Shown: positions 1 to 7,721 of the stretch, in pieces | How the letters are laid out: each line of letters opens with the position of its first letter | Position numbering within the stretch: the first letter of the stretch is position 1 | DNA from: Bacteroides sp. CAG:1060 | GTDB lineage: Bacteria; Bacteroidota; Bacteroidia; Bacteroidales; UBA932 | Assembly (NCBI GenBank): GCA_000432655.1 | Contig: HF986327.1 | Span: 1-13,769, forward strand | Direction of reading: 5' to 3' | Length of the DNA stretch: 13,769 nt | Position numbers and translations under genes: made by a program | The notes under the pieces: generated by a model | The model's database searches: none | Told to the model about the DNA's origin: nothing | The model's input: the letters and a program-made list of their open reading frames with translations, nothing else

Positions 1-4
1 TCCC

Positions 5-59
5 CTGCTCCTTCGACGGCACTCGGGACCAGAAACGGCCCCCGTTCGGAGGTGAGCAG
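5..59. repeat. Imperfect edge hairpin, possible dispersed intergenic repeat
   Basis: This GC-rich stretch contains no gene that I can recognise. The arm CTGCTC at 5-10 pairs with GAGCAG at 54-59. The pairing continues inward, with bulges, through roughly 11-19 against 42-52, leaving a loop of about 20 bases. The CCTTCGACGG core recalls the small CCTTCGAC-containing intergenic repeats scattered in many bacterial genomes, but that resemblance is from memory only. It lies just beyond the tRNA-Pro terminator and may be cut by the window edge. Confidence 0.25.
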
Positions 60-63
60 ACAT

Positions 64-100
64 AAAAAAGAGACCAAAGTCAAAGACTTTGATCTCTTTT
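64..100 (-). terminator. Rho-independent terminator of tRNA-Pro
   Basis: The arm at 69-81 and the arm at 85-97 form a 13-bp stem with a 3-base loop; one pair is a G-T wobble when read on the minus strand. Six A residues at 64-69 give a T tract at the 3' side on the minus strand. The hairpin begins directly after the tRNA-Pro 3' end, so it is the natural terminator of that gene. Confidence 0.85.
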
Positions 101-101
101 G

Positions 102-175
102 TCGGGGTACTGTGACTCGAACACAGGACCCTCTGGTCCCAAACCAGATGCGCTAGCCAACTGCGCCACACCCCG
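102..175 (-). tRNA. tRNA-Pro (anticodon TGG)
   Basis: The minus strand folds as a complete tRNA. The acceptor arm CGGGGTG pairs with TACCCCG (one wobble) and the discriminator base is A. The anticodon stem TCTGG/CCAGA encloses the loop TTTGGGA, so the anticodon is TGG (proline), followed by the G37 typical of proline tRNAs. The T arm carries the usual GTTCGAGTC loop. CCA is not encoded. A strong terminator follows immediately and a consensus Bacteroidota promoter lies about 20 bases upstream, so this is a single-gene transcript. Confidence 0.95.
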
Positions 176-194
176 GATTTCCCAGATGGGACTG

Positions 195-225
195 CAAATA
201 TACACTATTTTTGCAAGAGTGCAAA
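195..225 (-). promoter_or_regulatory. Promoter of tRNA-Pro (TTTG-N19-TATATTTG)
   Basis: On the minus strand, TTTG at 225-222 and TATATTTG at 202-195 are separated by 19 bases. This matches the Bacteroidota housekeeping promoter pattern (TTTG near -33, TAnnTTTG near -7) exactly. Transcription would start near 189, about 14 bases before the mature tRNA. The -7 box and the next bases (TATATTTGCAGTCC) recur in front of tRNA-Arg at 7809-7796. Confidence 0.75.
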
Positions 226-235
226 ATATTTTTGA

Positions 236-267
236 TTTGTCTTTGGGAAAATAATAATGTATTTTTG
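236..267 (+). promoter_or_regulatory. Promoter of the lolD-trmN6 unit
   Basis: TTTG at 236-239 and TATTTTTG at 260-267 are separated by 20 bases, a full match to the Bacteroidota consensus. Only four bases separate the -7 box from the ATG at 272. The predicted transcription start therefore falls at or next to the start codon, which suggests a leaderless mRNA. Confidence 0.7.
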
Positions 268-271
268 AAGA

Positions 272-925
272 ATGATAATACAGGCGGAAAACATACATAA
301 GAGTTTTGGGGCTTTGGAGGTTCTCAAGGGGGTGGATCTACAAGTACACAAAGGTGAGATTCTTTCCATTGTCGGGGCTTCCGGAGCGGGGAAATCGACA
401 TTGCTCCAGATTCTTGGTACACTGAGTTCCGCCGATTCGGGGAATCTGTATATCGACGGATGTGACGTGTCTGGTTTGAGTAGGGATGCATTGGCTGATT
501 TCCGCTGTCATCATATCGGTTTTGTCTTTCAGTCGCATCATCTTTTACCCGAGTTTTCTGCCGAGGAGAATGTGATGATACCTGCCATGATTGCCGGAGT
601 TTCCAGAAGGGAAGCCCGTCGCAATGCCCGCGAATGGCTCGCTCGACTGGGACTTGCAGAGAGGTTTCAGCACAAGCCGTCAGAATTGTCCGGAGGTGAG
701 CAGCAGCGCGTGGCTATAGCCAGGGCTGTGATTAATAATCCGTCCGTGCTGTTTGCAGATGAGCCTACGGGGAGTCTGGACTCTTCCACGAAGCAGGATA
801 TTCAGGATGTGTTGTTTGACTTGCGCAAGAGCACAGGACAGACTATTGTCCTGGTGACACATGATCCTGAACTTGCGTCTTCGTGTGACAGATGCTTGAA
901 GATGAAAGATGGCAGATTTGTTTAA
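272..925 (+). CDS. lolD: LolD-type ABC transporter ATP-binding protein
   Basis: This 217-residue protein is an ABC ATPase of the LolD/MacB class, the group that powers lipoprotein release from the inner membrane or related extrusion. The order of motifs is complete: Walker [10 protein letters not shown] at 35-43, Q-loop Gln87, signature LSGGEQQR at 139-146, Walker B VLFADEP at 159-165 and H-loop His197. Length and the GSLDS sequence after Walker B fit LolD. No LolC/LolE-type permease lies beside it, so its membrane partner must be encoded elsewhere; orphan ATPases of this kind are known in Bacteroidota. The start at 272 follows a consensus promoter by four bases. The end overlaps the next gene by 17 bases, implying coupled translation. 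The ABC assignment is certain; the exact substrate is inferred. Confidence 0.88.
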   Translation: MIIQAENIHKSFGALEVLKGVDLQVHKGEILSIVGASGAGKSTLLQILGTLSSADSGNLYIDGCDVSGLSRDALADFRCHHIGFVFQSHHLLPEFSAEENVMIPAMIAGVSRREARRNAREWLARLGLAERFQHKPSELSGGEQQRVAIARAVINNPSVLFADEPTGSLDSSTKQDIQDVLFDLRKSTGQTIVLVTHDPELASSCDRCLKMKDGRFV

Positions 926-1619
926 ATTTCGCCGGTTCGAGGTGCGTCATAGGGATTCTGCCCTGAAAGTGGGCACGGATGCTGTGCTTCTTGGAGCTGG
1001 TATGACCATTGGGGATGATGCAGAGAACGCATTGGACATAGGGACCGGGTGCGGCGTCATTGCCCTTATGGTGGCGCAAAGAACCGAGGGTAAATGTAGA
1101 ATTACCGGAATAGACATTGATGGCCTTTCCGCCGAAGAGGCGGCATGGAATTTTGCCCGTTCACCGTGGGGAGATATGTTGAGCGCGCAACACTGTTCCC
1201 TTGATGAGTTTTGCAATGCACGTCCGGAAGGAGAATTTGACCTTATATTTTCCAACCCTCCTTATTATGACGATTCTCTTATAAATCCCGATATCAGAGA
1301 GGCCGCCGCCAGGCATACTCATTCTCTCTCACATCAGGGATTGTGCTCCTGTGTCAATCATCTTCTCTCCCCTCAAGGGACTTTTTGCGTAGTACTTCCT
1401 GCAGACAGTTTTGTGCGGTTTCATCGCATTGCAGCGTCTTTCGGCCTGTTGCCATATCGTTTATTGGAAGTAAGTACGACAAACACCAAACCTGCTTCCA
1501 GAATCGTGGCTGAATTCTCACGTAACATCAAAACGACGGTCCGGGAGGCCATGTTCCTGCAATGTAACGGGGTTCGCAGCGAAGAATTCGCAGAATTGAC
1601 AAAAGATTTTTATCTATAG
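909..1619 (+). CDS. trmN6: tRNA1(Val) (adenine(37)-N6)-methyltransferase
   Basis: This 236-residue class I SAM-dependent methyltransferase resembles TrmN6/YfiC, which makes N6-methyladenosine at position 37 of tRNA1(Val). The N-terminus ([10 protein letters not shown] followed by KVGTDAVLLGA) is the family hallmark. The SAM-binding motif DIGTGCG is at 43-49, the acidic ribose-binding region GIDID at 67-71, and the adenine-methyltransferase catalytic motif NPPYY at 116-120. It starts inside the end of lolD in another frame with no separate promoter, so the two are cotranscribed; I see no functional reason for the pairing. HemK-like or RNA m6A relatives share NPPY, but the N-terminal block favours TrmN6. 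Confidence 0.85.
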   Translation: MADLFKFRRFEVRHRDSALKVGTDAVLLGAGMTIGDDAENALDIGTGCGVIALMVAQRTEGKCRITGIDIDGLSAEEAAWNFARSPWGDMLSAQHCSLDEFCNARPEGEFDLIFSNPPYYDDSLINPDIREAAARHTHSLSHQGLCSCVNHLLSPQGTFCVVLPADSFVRFHRIAASFGLLPYRLLEVSTTNTKPASRIVAEFSRNIKTTVREAMFLQCNGVRSEEFAELTKDFYL

Positions 1620-1635
1620 CAATTCGCCACAAATA

Positions 1636-1649
1636 GGGGCGTTTGCCCC
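1636..1649 (+). terminator. Small GC hairpin after trmN6, weak terminator candidate
   Basis: GGGGC at 1636-1640 pairs with GCCCC at 1645-1649 around a GTTT loop. The stem is only five pairs and the T run that follows is poor (CTCTTTT about ten bases later). Its place between the trmN6 stop and the next promoter fits a terminator, but the evidence is thin. Confidence 0.3.
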
Positions 1650-1686
1650 ACATCCACTCTTTTCACCACAAACGGAGACTATTCAC

Positions 1687-1717
1687 TTCGACCTTAATTC
1701 CCAAAGGTCTAAATTTG
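1687..1717 (+). promoter_or_regulatory. Promoter of the acyl synthetase-fab operon
   Basis: TTCG at 1687-1690 (three of four consensus bases) lies 19 bases before TAAATTTG at 1710-1717, which matches TAnnTTTG fully. The predicted start near 1723 leaves an untranslated leader of about 20 bases before the ATG at 1742. No other good promoter is visible before 7591, so this one probably drives all five genes. Confidence 0.6.
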
Positions 1718-1741
1718 CCGCCGAATCAAACTATTTTTTAG

Positions 1742-3400
1742 ATGTACGACATTAAATCATCAGACAATTTTGTTCTTCGTTTCGAACAAACGGTTAAAGA
1801 GTGCTGGGATATGCCGGCGCTCAGCGACTACAAGTCTACAACCCTTACTTATGGCGAACTTGCAAAGGAAATTGAAACTCTTGTTCTTCTTTGGAAGAAT
1901 GCCGGCCTTAAGAAAGGCGATAAAATAGCAATCAACGCGCGAAGCAGCGCCGCCTGGGCCAAACTTTTTTATGCAGCACAGGCAGGCGGTTTTGTGGCTG
2001 TTCAGATATTCAATGCATTTACTCCGTCTGATACGGAAAATCTTGTAAATCATTCCGAGTCTCGAATTCTCTATACAGAGAAAGCGATATTCGAGAAGAT
2101 GGATTTTGACAGGCTTCCTGGGCTTGTGGCGGCATTGGATGCCAGAAGCGGCGAACTGCTTGCCAGTCGCGGAGCATTCTCGGATCTTTATAATACAAAG
2201 GATGAGGCTTTCGCCAAGGTTCATGCTGACGGATACGGTCCGGATAAAGTGCGTTTTACTCCTGTAGGGCTTGATGACATTGCAGCCATCATGTACACTT
2301 CCGGCTCGACGGGCAATCCAAAGGGCGTAATGCTCGCCAACAGAAATCTCAGTATGAACATATATTTCCTCCCTTCCCATGTTCCGTTCAAAAGAGGGGA
2401 GAACTATGTCAGCATACTGCCATACGCGCACATTTTCGGAATGACGGTGGACATGATAGCCCCGCTATGCTACGGAATGCATCTTGTGGTCCTCGGGCTT
2501 CCTCCGATTCCGGCCAATCTCAAGCCGGCGCTGCGTGAGTATAAGCCAAGAGTTTTCTTTTCCGTGCCATTGGTGCTGACCAAGCTTATTGAAGATACTC
2601 TCGGAGAGTTCATTCATAGCAAGAGCGGCTCTGCCAAACTTGAAAACTACAAGAACAATCCGGATTTCTGCAATGCTCTCAGGATTATTTTCGATCAGGC
2701 TCTCGGAGGACATATCGAGATGTTCGCGACGGGAGGTGCCGCCATTCCGGAGCATTTCGAGAAACTGCTTGTGGAAAGGCTTCAACTGCCGTTCATTACC
2801 GGGTATGGTATGACAGAGACGGCTCCGGTAATAAGTACCGGACATCTTGGGAAATACAAGCTCAGGGAGTGTGGCGAATGGATACGGGAAGGAGTTGACC
2901 TGAAAATAGATTCTTCCGATCCGGCCAGGGTTCCGGGAGAGATCCTTGTAAAGGGCAATATCGTATTTAAGGGATATTACAAGAATGAAGAGGCTACCAG
3001 GGCAGCGTTCACACAGGACGGATGGTTCCGTACCGGGGATCTTGCCACCATTGACGAAGAAGACAGTCTTTTTATAGTGGGCCGATGCAAGAGTATGATA
3101 TTGTCTTCGAACGGACAGAATATTTTCCCGGAAGAGATAGAAGTGGTTCTGAACTCGCTTCCTTATGTAGCCGAGTCTTTGATCGTGACGAGAAATGACA
3201 GGTTGGTCGCCCTTGTCGTTCCGGACATGAACCTCGCAGGAGAGCTGGATGCGGCAGGTCTTAAGAGTATCATGGACAGCAACTTGGAGATACTTAATCA
3301 GAAGATGCCTGCTTATTCTCAGGTATCCTCGTATGAACTGCATTATGAGCCGTTTGCAAAAACGCCGAAGGGAAGCATCAGACGATTCATGTATGAGTAG
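1742..3400 (+). CDS. Long-chain acyl-CoA/acyl-ACP synthetase, copy 1
   Basis: This 552-residue adenylate-forming enzyme of the FadD/FAA1 class activates a fatty acid with ATP to an acyl-adenylate and transfers it to a thiol (CoA or ACP). Motifs seen in order: P-loop YTSGSTGNPKG at 185-195, GYGMTET at 354-360, WFRTGD at 428-433, the hinge GRCK at 447-450, NGQNIFPEEIE at 457-467, and the C-terminal catalytic Lys543 in TPKGSIRR. No signal peptide or membrane segment is apparent, so it is probably cytosolic or peripheral. It heads an operon with a near-copy of itself and then FabF, FabZ and FabI. That context favours feeding acyl chains into the FAS II system, perhaps as acyl-ACP, over catabolic beta-oxidation, for which no gene is present. 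Acceptor and chain length cannot be read from sequence. Confidence 0.88.
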   Translation: MYDIKSSDNFVLRFEQTVKECWDMPALSDYKSTTLTYGELAKEIETLVLLWKNAGLKKGDKIAINARSSAAWAKLFYAAQAGGFVAVQIFNAFTPSDTENLVNHSESRILYTEKAIFEKMDFDRLPGLVAALDARSGELLASRGAFSDLYNTKDEAFAKVHADGYGPDKVRFTPVGLDDIAAIMYTSGSTGNPKGVMLANRNLSMNIYFLPSHVPFKRGENYVSILPYAHIFGMTVDMIAPLCYGMHLVVLGLPPIPANLKPALREYKPRVFFSVPLVLTKLIEDTLGEFIHSKSGSAKLENYKNNPDFCNALRIIFDQALGGHIEMFATGGAAIPEHFEKLLVERLQLPFITGYGMTETAPVISTGHLGKYKLRECGEWIREGVDLKIDSSDPARVPGEILVKGNIVFKGYYKNEEATRAAFTQDGWFRTGDLATIDEEDSLFIVGRCKSMILSSNGQNIFPEEIEVVLNSLPYVAESLIVTRNDRLVALVVPDMNLAGELDAAGLKSIMDSNLEILNQKMPAYSQVSSYELHYEPFAKTPKGSIRRFMYE

Positions 3401-3425
3401 AATGTAGCGTCAAAACAAGAAAGAT

Positions 3426-5084
3426 ATGTACAAACTAAAACCAACCGATAATTTTATCTACACGTTTTGAAATTCGGTCAAAGAGTGCTGGGACAAACCT
3501 GCCCTTGATGACTATAATGTTTCGAGCATAACCTACGGACAACTGGCCGCAGAAATAGAGGAACTGGTCCTGTTCTGGAAAGCCATTGGCCTGGTCAAGG
3601 GAGATAAGATTGCAATAAATGCACGAAGCAGTGCCGCCTGGGCCAAGATTTTCCTTGCTTCCCAGGTAGGCGGGTTCGTGTCGGTGCAGTTGTTCAACGG
3701 ATTTACACCTGAGGATACTGCAAATCTTGTCGCACACTCCGATGCCAAGGTTCTCTATACCGAAAAGCCTATATTTGGCAAGATGGATGTGGAGGTCATT
3801 CCGGAGGTGATGGCCATAATCGACACCAAGAGCGGGGAATTGCTTCACGGCCGTGGCGATGTCGCTGAGGTTTATGCGAAGAAGGCTCAAATTTTCGCAG
3901 AGGCGCATCCGGCGGGTCTGTCTCCGGAGGATATTCATTACGAGCTTCGGGATTTCGATGAACTTGCCGCAATAATGTACACGTCAGGTTCTACCGGAAA
4001 TCCTAAGGGCGTGATGCTTACCAATCTCAACCTTTCTGCGAATGTGGAGCTTATCCCAAGACATTTCCCATATCGCCGCGAGGACAATTATGTCAGCGTT
4101 CTGCCATACGCACACATTTTCGGTATGGTGTATGACATGATGGCGCCTTTGTGCCTGGGAATGCACCTTGTGGTACTTGGACTTCCGCCAGTGCCTGCCA
4201 ATCTTAAGCCGGCAATGGAGGAATTCAAGCCGTATGTGTTCTTTGCAGTGCCTCTCATTCTGGTTAAAATGCTGGAGGAATCAATCGGGGAATTCATTCA
4301 CAGCAAGAGTGGTGCAGCCAAACTTGCCGATTACAAGAACAATCAGGATTACTGTGAAGCTCTTTCAACAATTTTCATGAAGGCTCTCGGTGGGAATGTC
4401 GGCTTGTTTGTGACAGGAGGTGCAGCTATTCCTGAACACCTTGAAAAGCTTTTCGTGGAGCAGCTTCAGCTCCCGTTCGTTACCGGATACGGTATGACGG
4501 AGGCGGCTCCTACCATTTGCCTTGGACACAAGGGAACATACAAGCTCAAGGAGTGCGGAGAGTATATTGAAGAGGCCGTGGATCTCAAAATTGATTCTAC
4601 CGACCCTGAAAATGTGCCTGGAGAGATTCTTATCAAGGGCAATGTGGTGTTCAAGGGATATTACAAGAACGAAGCTGCCACCGCAGCCGCGTTCACCGAA
4701 GACGGATGGTTCCATACCGGGGACCTCGGCACAGTGGACAAGGATCACAGCGTATTCATAGTTGGAAGATGCAAAAGCATGATATTGTCTTCCAACGGAC
4801 AGAATATTTTCCCTGAAGAAATTGAAGTTATTCTCAATGCTTTTCCTGCCGTGGCAGAGTCTTTGATAGTATCCAGAAAAGATAAGCTTGTTGCCCTTAT
4901 AGTCCCTGATATGAATGCTGCGGGAGATATGGATGCCGCCGCGCTTAAAAATGTTATGGATGATTATATCGCAGCGCTTAACAATAAGATACCGTCATAT
5001 TCTTATGTCAGCGCTTACGAACTGCATTATGAACCTTTCGCCAAAACTCCGAAAGGAAGTATAAAACGATTCATGTATGAGTAA
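3426..5084 (+). pseudogene. Acyl-CoA/acyl-ACP synthetase, copy 2, interrupted by an in-frame TGA
   Basis: Read from the ATG at 3426, this gene would encode 552 residues, exactly the length of copy 1 and gap-free in the motifs checked, with about 70% identity in the central region. A TGA at 3468-3470 replaces codon 15, where copy 1 has Glu. Residues 16 onward still match copy 1 well (for example NARSSAAWAK). All catalytic motifs are intact: YTSGSTGNPKG at 185-195, GYGMTEA at 354-360 and TPKGSIKR near the end. After the TGA the next plausible start is GTG at 3678, which would give 468 residues and lose 84 N-terminal residues of the adenylation domain. The choices are a recent nonsense mutation, a sequence error, or use of an internal start. 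Its stop overlaps the next gene by 8 bases, which argues that translation of its 3' end still matters. Confidence 0.7.
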
Positions 5085-6330
5085 TAGAGAAAGAAGAGTA
5101 GTAATTACAGGCGCAGGAATAATTTCTCCTGTGGGTAATGATGTCAATACTTTTTGGAACAGTCTGAAAGCCGGAAAGTGCGGAATCACACGCATTGAGG
5201 ATTTCACTGAGTATAACCTTCCGATTCATGTTGCCGGACGGGTCAAGGATTTCGACCCTCTTGAACATGGCCTTACGGTAGCGGAGAAGCGTCGCAATGA
5301 CCTCTATAGCCAATATGCTCTTGCTGCTGCGGCTGAGGCGATGGCTTCCTGCGGACTCGTGTCCAGAGAAAACATTGAGCCGGAGAGATTCGGAGTGTAC
5401 ATAGGCTCAGGAATCGGCGGCATCAATACTTTGGTCGCCCAGACAAAAGTGCTTTTCGAAGAGGGTGTAGAGAGAATATCACCGCTTTTTGTCCCTATGA
5501 TGATAGGCAATATTGCGGGTGGCAACGTGGCTATCAAATATAAGGCGCAGGGCCCTTGTCTGACACATGTGTCAGCATGTGCCACAGGTACCAATTCTAT
5601 AGGAGAAGCGTACCTTGCCATCAAATACGGCCGTGCGGATGCAATACTTACCGGCGGTAGCGAGGCGGCGGTGACACCTTTGACCATTGGCGGATTTGCC
5701 AACAGCCGGGCTCTTACTACGGAAGAAGACCCGATGAAAGCGTGTCTTCCTTTCGATGTGCGCCGAGGTGGTTTTGTAATGGCGGAAGGGGCTGCTCTTA
5801 TGATGCTTGAGGAGTATGAGCATGCAGTGGCGAGAGGAGCGGAGATAATTGCGGAAGTGTGCGGATATGGTTGCACATGCGATGCCCACCATTACACGGC
5901 ACCGCGTCCTGACGGCATTCCGGCCGCAAAAGCTATCCGTGAGGCCCTCGATGAGGCTGGATATCGTGATGGAGAAAACCTTTATATAAACGCCCATGGT
6001 ACCGGCACTCATCTTAACGATGCTTCCGAGACCAATGCCTTTAAGCTTGCTCTTGGTGAGACAGAGGCCAGACGGGCATCCATAAGTTCAACCAAATCCA
6101 TGCACGGACACATGTTTGGTGCTACCGGTGCAGCGGAACTCGTGGCTTCCGCTCTTGCTTTGAAAGAAGGAATTGTCCCTCCTACAATCGGACTTGAGCA
6201 GCCGGATCCGGAGTGTGATCTTGATTACACACCGCTTACGGCACGCAAGCGCGATCTTGATATAGCGATTTCCAATTCGCTTGGATTTGGTGGGCATAAT
6301 GTATGCGTAGCGCTTAGGCGCATAGATTAA
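5077..6330 (+). CDS. fabF: FabF-type beta-ketoacyl-ACP synthase
   Basis: This 417-residue condensing enzyme (thiolase fold) extends an acyl chain by two carbons using malonyl-ACP. The Cys-His-His triad is complete: Cys168 in SACATG, His307 in NAHGTGT and His345 in KSMHGHMFGATG, with the conserved Lys340. Length and the FDVRRGGFVMAEGAA motif near 227-240 fit FabF/KAS II. It starts eight bases inside the end of the second synthetase, so translation is probably coupled. Because it lies behind two acyl-activating enzymes it may be a second, specialised ketosynthase and not the housekeeping FabF; I cannot tell from this window whether another FabF exists. Chain-length preference is not readable. 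Confidence 0.88.
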   Translation: MSNRERRVVITGAGIISPVGNDVNTFWNSLKAGKCGITRIEDFTEYNLPIHVAGRVKDFDPLEHGLTVAEKRRNDLYSQYALAAAAEAMASCGLVSRENIEPERFGVYIGSGIGGINTLVAQTKVLFEEGVERISPLFVPMMIGNIAGGNVAIKYKAQGPCLTHVSACATGTNSIGEAYLAIKYGRADAILTGGSEAAVTPLTIGGFANSRALTTEEDPMKACLPFDVRRGGFVMAEGAALMMLEEYEHAVARGAEIIAEVCGYGCTCDAHHYTAPRPDGIPAAKAIREALDEAGYRDGENLYINAHGTGTHLNDASETNAFKLALGETEARRASISSTKSMHGHMFGATGAAELVASALALKEGIVPPTIGLEQPDPECDLDYTPLTARKRDLDIAISNSLGFGGHNVCVALRRID

Positions 6331-6341
6331 ATACAATAGAA

Positions 6342-6770
6342 ATGAATAGAGAAGAAATTAAGAATCATCTGCCTCATCGCGAGCCCATGCTGCTTGTAGA
6401 TGAGTCGGAGATGGACGGTGAATATGTGGTATCCAAATACACTATTCGCGATAATGAATTCTTTACACAGGGACATTTCCCTGGCTATCCGGTAGTTCCG
6501 GGAGTTATATTGTGCGAAATCATGGCACAGTCAAGCTTCTTGCTTATTCCACAGGAAGAATTGAAAACCAATACGGCTCTTTATGCCGGACTTGACAATG
6601 TAAAATTCAAGAATTCCGTATTCCCGGGGGATACGGTATGTGTCAGAGCCCGTTGTATCGGCCGCAAGGGTCCGCTTGTGGTAGTCGAGGCGAAGGCTTC
6701 CGTGGATGACAAACTTGTCTGTCAGGGAAGACTTTCATTTATGTTGGTTCCAAATGATAAATTGCAGTAA
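6342..6770 (+). CDS. fabZ: FabZ-type 3-hydroxyacyl-ACP dehydratase
   Basis: This 142-residue single hotdog-fold protein should remove water from 3-hydroxyacyl-ACP to give trans-2-enoyl-ACP. The start LPHREPMLLVDE is the FabZ hallmark. The catalytic His45 lies in GHFPGYPVVPG and the catalytic Glu59 in LCEIMAQ; their 14-residue spacing equals that of FabZ His/Glu. Length is typical. It lies 11 bases after the ketosynthase and 2 bases before FabI, placing it between condensation and reduction in the pathway as well as on the DNA. In Bacteroidota the main FabZ is often fused to LpxC, so a free-standing copy here may be dedicated to this operon; that is inference. Confidence 0.88.
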   Translation: MNREEIKNHLPHREPMLLVDESEMDGEYVVSKYTIRDNEFFTQGHFPGYPVVPGVILCEIMAQSSFLLIPQEELKTNTALYAGLDNVKFKNSVFPGDTVCVRARCIGRKGPLVVVEAKASVDDKLVCQGRLSFMLVPNDKLQ

Positions 6771-6772
6771 TT

Positions 6773-7591
6773 ATGGCATACGGATTATTAAAAGGTAAAA
6801 AAGGTATAGTTTTCGGTGCTCTCAACGATCAGTCGATAGCTTGGAAAGCAGCCCTGAAGGCCTCTGAAGAAGGGGCGGAACTTGTTCTCACCAATACGCC
6901 TGTTTCAATAAGGCTCGGAACCATAGATCAGCTCGCACAGCAGTGCAATGCCAAGGTTATCCCGGCCGATGCCACTTCCATGGAAGATTTGAGAGCTCTT
7001 GTGGACGGTGCCATGGAACAGTTCGGCGGGAAGTTCGATTTCGTGCTCCATTCCATCGGAATGTCTCCGAATATACGAAAGAATAAGCCGTACGAGGCCA
7101 CCAATTACGATTTCTTCGGTAAAACTCTGGATATTTCCGCGTTGTCTTTCCATAAGTTGTTGAGCGTGCTTTACGAGAAGGATGCGCTCAATGAATGGGG
7201 TTCCGTAGTGGCTCTGACATATATAGCTGCCCAGCGTACTTTCCAGGGTTACAACGATATGGCTGATGCAAAGGCTCTTCTTGAGTCCATAGCCAGAAGT
7301 TTCGGTGTAATCTATGGCAAGCAGCGTCATGTGCGTATCAATACCATATCGCAGTCCCCAACCAAGACCACTGCCGGCAGCGGTATAGCTGGAATGGAGG
7401 AAATGTTCGTATATGCGGACAAGATGTCGCCTCTTGGCAATGCTTCTGCGTCTGATTGTGCTGATTATATTGTGAGCCTGTTCTCGGATCTCACAAGGCA
7501 TGTCACCATGCAGACGTTGTATCATGACGGAGGATTCTCTTCCACCGGACTTACCTCAGAGGTGGTGGAAGCCTTCACAAAAGGACTTTAG
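6773..7591 (+). CDS. fabI: Enoyl-ACP reductase (FabI type)
   Basis: This 272-residue short-chain dehydrogenase-like enzyme reduces trans-2-enoyl-ACP, the last step of each FAS II cycle and the target of triclosan-type inhibitors. The nucleotide-binding turn GALNDQSIAW (15-24) is the Bacteroidota FabI variant. The active site Y-X6-K is Tyr160 to Lys167 in YNDMADAK, with the second conserved Tyr150 in LTYIAAQR. DFVLHSIGMSPN (89-100) and INTISQSPTKTTAGSGI (189 onward) are further family blocks. It starts two bases after fabZ and is the last gene of the operon; a hairpin follows at 7608. Family assignment is firm. Confidence 0.93.
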   Translation: MAYGLLKGKKGIVFGALNDQSIAWKAALKASEEGAELVLTNTPVSIRLGTIDQLAQQCNAKVIPADATSMEDLRALVDGAMEQFGGKFDFVLHSIGMSPNIRKNKPYEATNYDFFGKTLDISALSFHKLLSVLYEKDALNEWGSVVALTYIAAQRTFQGYNDMADAKALLESIARSFGVIYGKQRHVRINTISQSPTKTTAGSGIAGMEEMFVYADKMSPLGNASASDCADYIVSLFSDLTRHVTMQTLYHDGGFSSTGLTSEVVEAFTKGL

Positions 7592-7607
7592 AAGATAGAC
7601 TATAAAG

Positions 7608-7647
7608 CGAAAGACCCGGCCTTCAGATGTGAAGACCGGGTCTTTCG
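7608..7647. terminator. Bidirectional hairpin between fabI and tRNA-Arg
   Basis: The arms 7608-7625 and 7630-7647 form an 18-bp stem with one mismatch around the loop GATG. It lies 16 bases after the fabI stop and touches the tRNA-Arg 3' end, so it can serve both convergent transcripts. The stem ends in TCTTTCG on each strand, but neither strand has a proper T tract beyond the stem, so termination efficiency is uncertain. Confidence 0.65.
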
Positions 7648-7721
7648 TGATTCCGGCGCGATTCGAACGCGCGACCCACAGCTTAGAAGGCTGTTGCTCT
7701 ATCCAACTGAGCTACGGAACC
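7648..7721 (-). tRNA. tRNA-Arg (anticodon TCT)
   Basis: The minus strand forms a full cloverleaf. The acceptor arm GGTTCCG pairs with CGGAATC (one wobble) and the discriminator is A. The anticodon stem ACAGC/GCTGT encloses CTTCTAA, giving anticodon TCT, which reads AGA/AGG arginine codons. The D arm has AGCTCAGTTGGATAGAGC and the T arm CGCGCGTTCGAATCGCGC. CCA is not encoded. The gene follows the flippase-like gene on the same strand but has its own -7 box at 7809-7802, about 80 bases upstream. Confidence 0.95.

Noticed and set aside
80..298. Small open frame across tRNA-Pro on the minus strand
   Set aside because: The translated stretch is the tRNA itself read as protein; the cloverleaf, terminator and promoter explain the region.
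1760..3343. Long open frames on the minus strand opposite the first acyl synthetase
   Set aside because: They mirror a strongly supported gene with all adenylate-forming motifs, show no family likeness, and have no promoter or start context of their own.
3468..3470. TGA as a recoded sense codon (Trp, Gly or selenocysteine)
   Set aside because: TGA ends the kinase and DUF6913-like genes at ATGA overlaps, so it works as a stop here. The homologous residue is an unremarkable Glu outside the active site, and no selenocysteine-type context is apparent.
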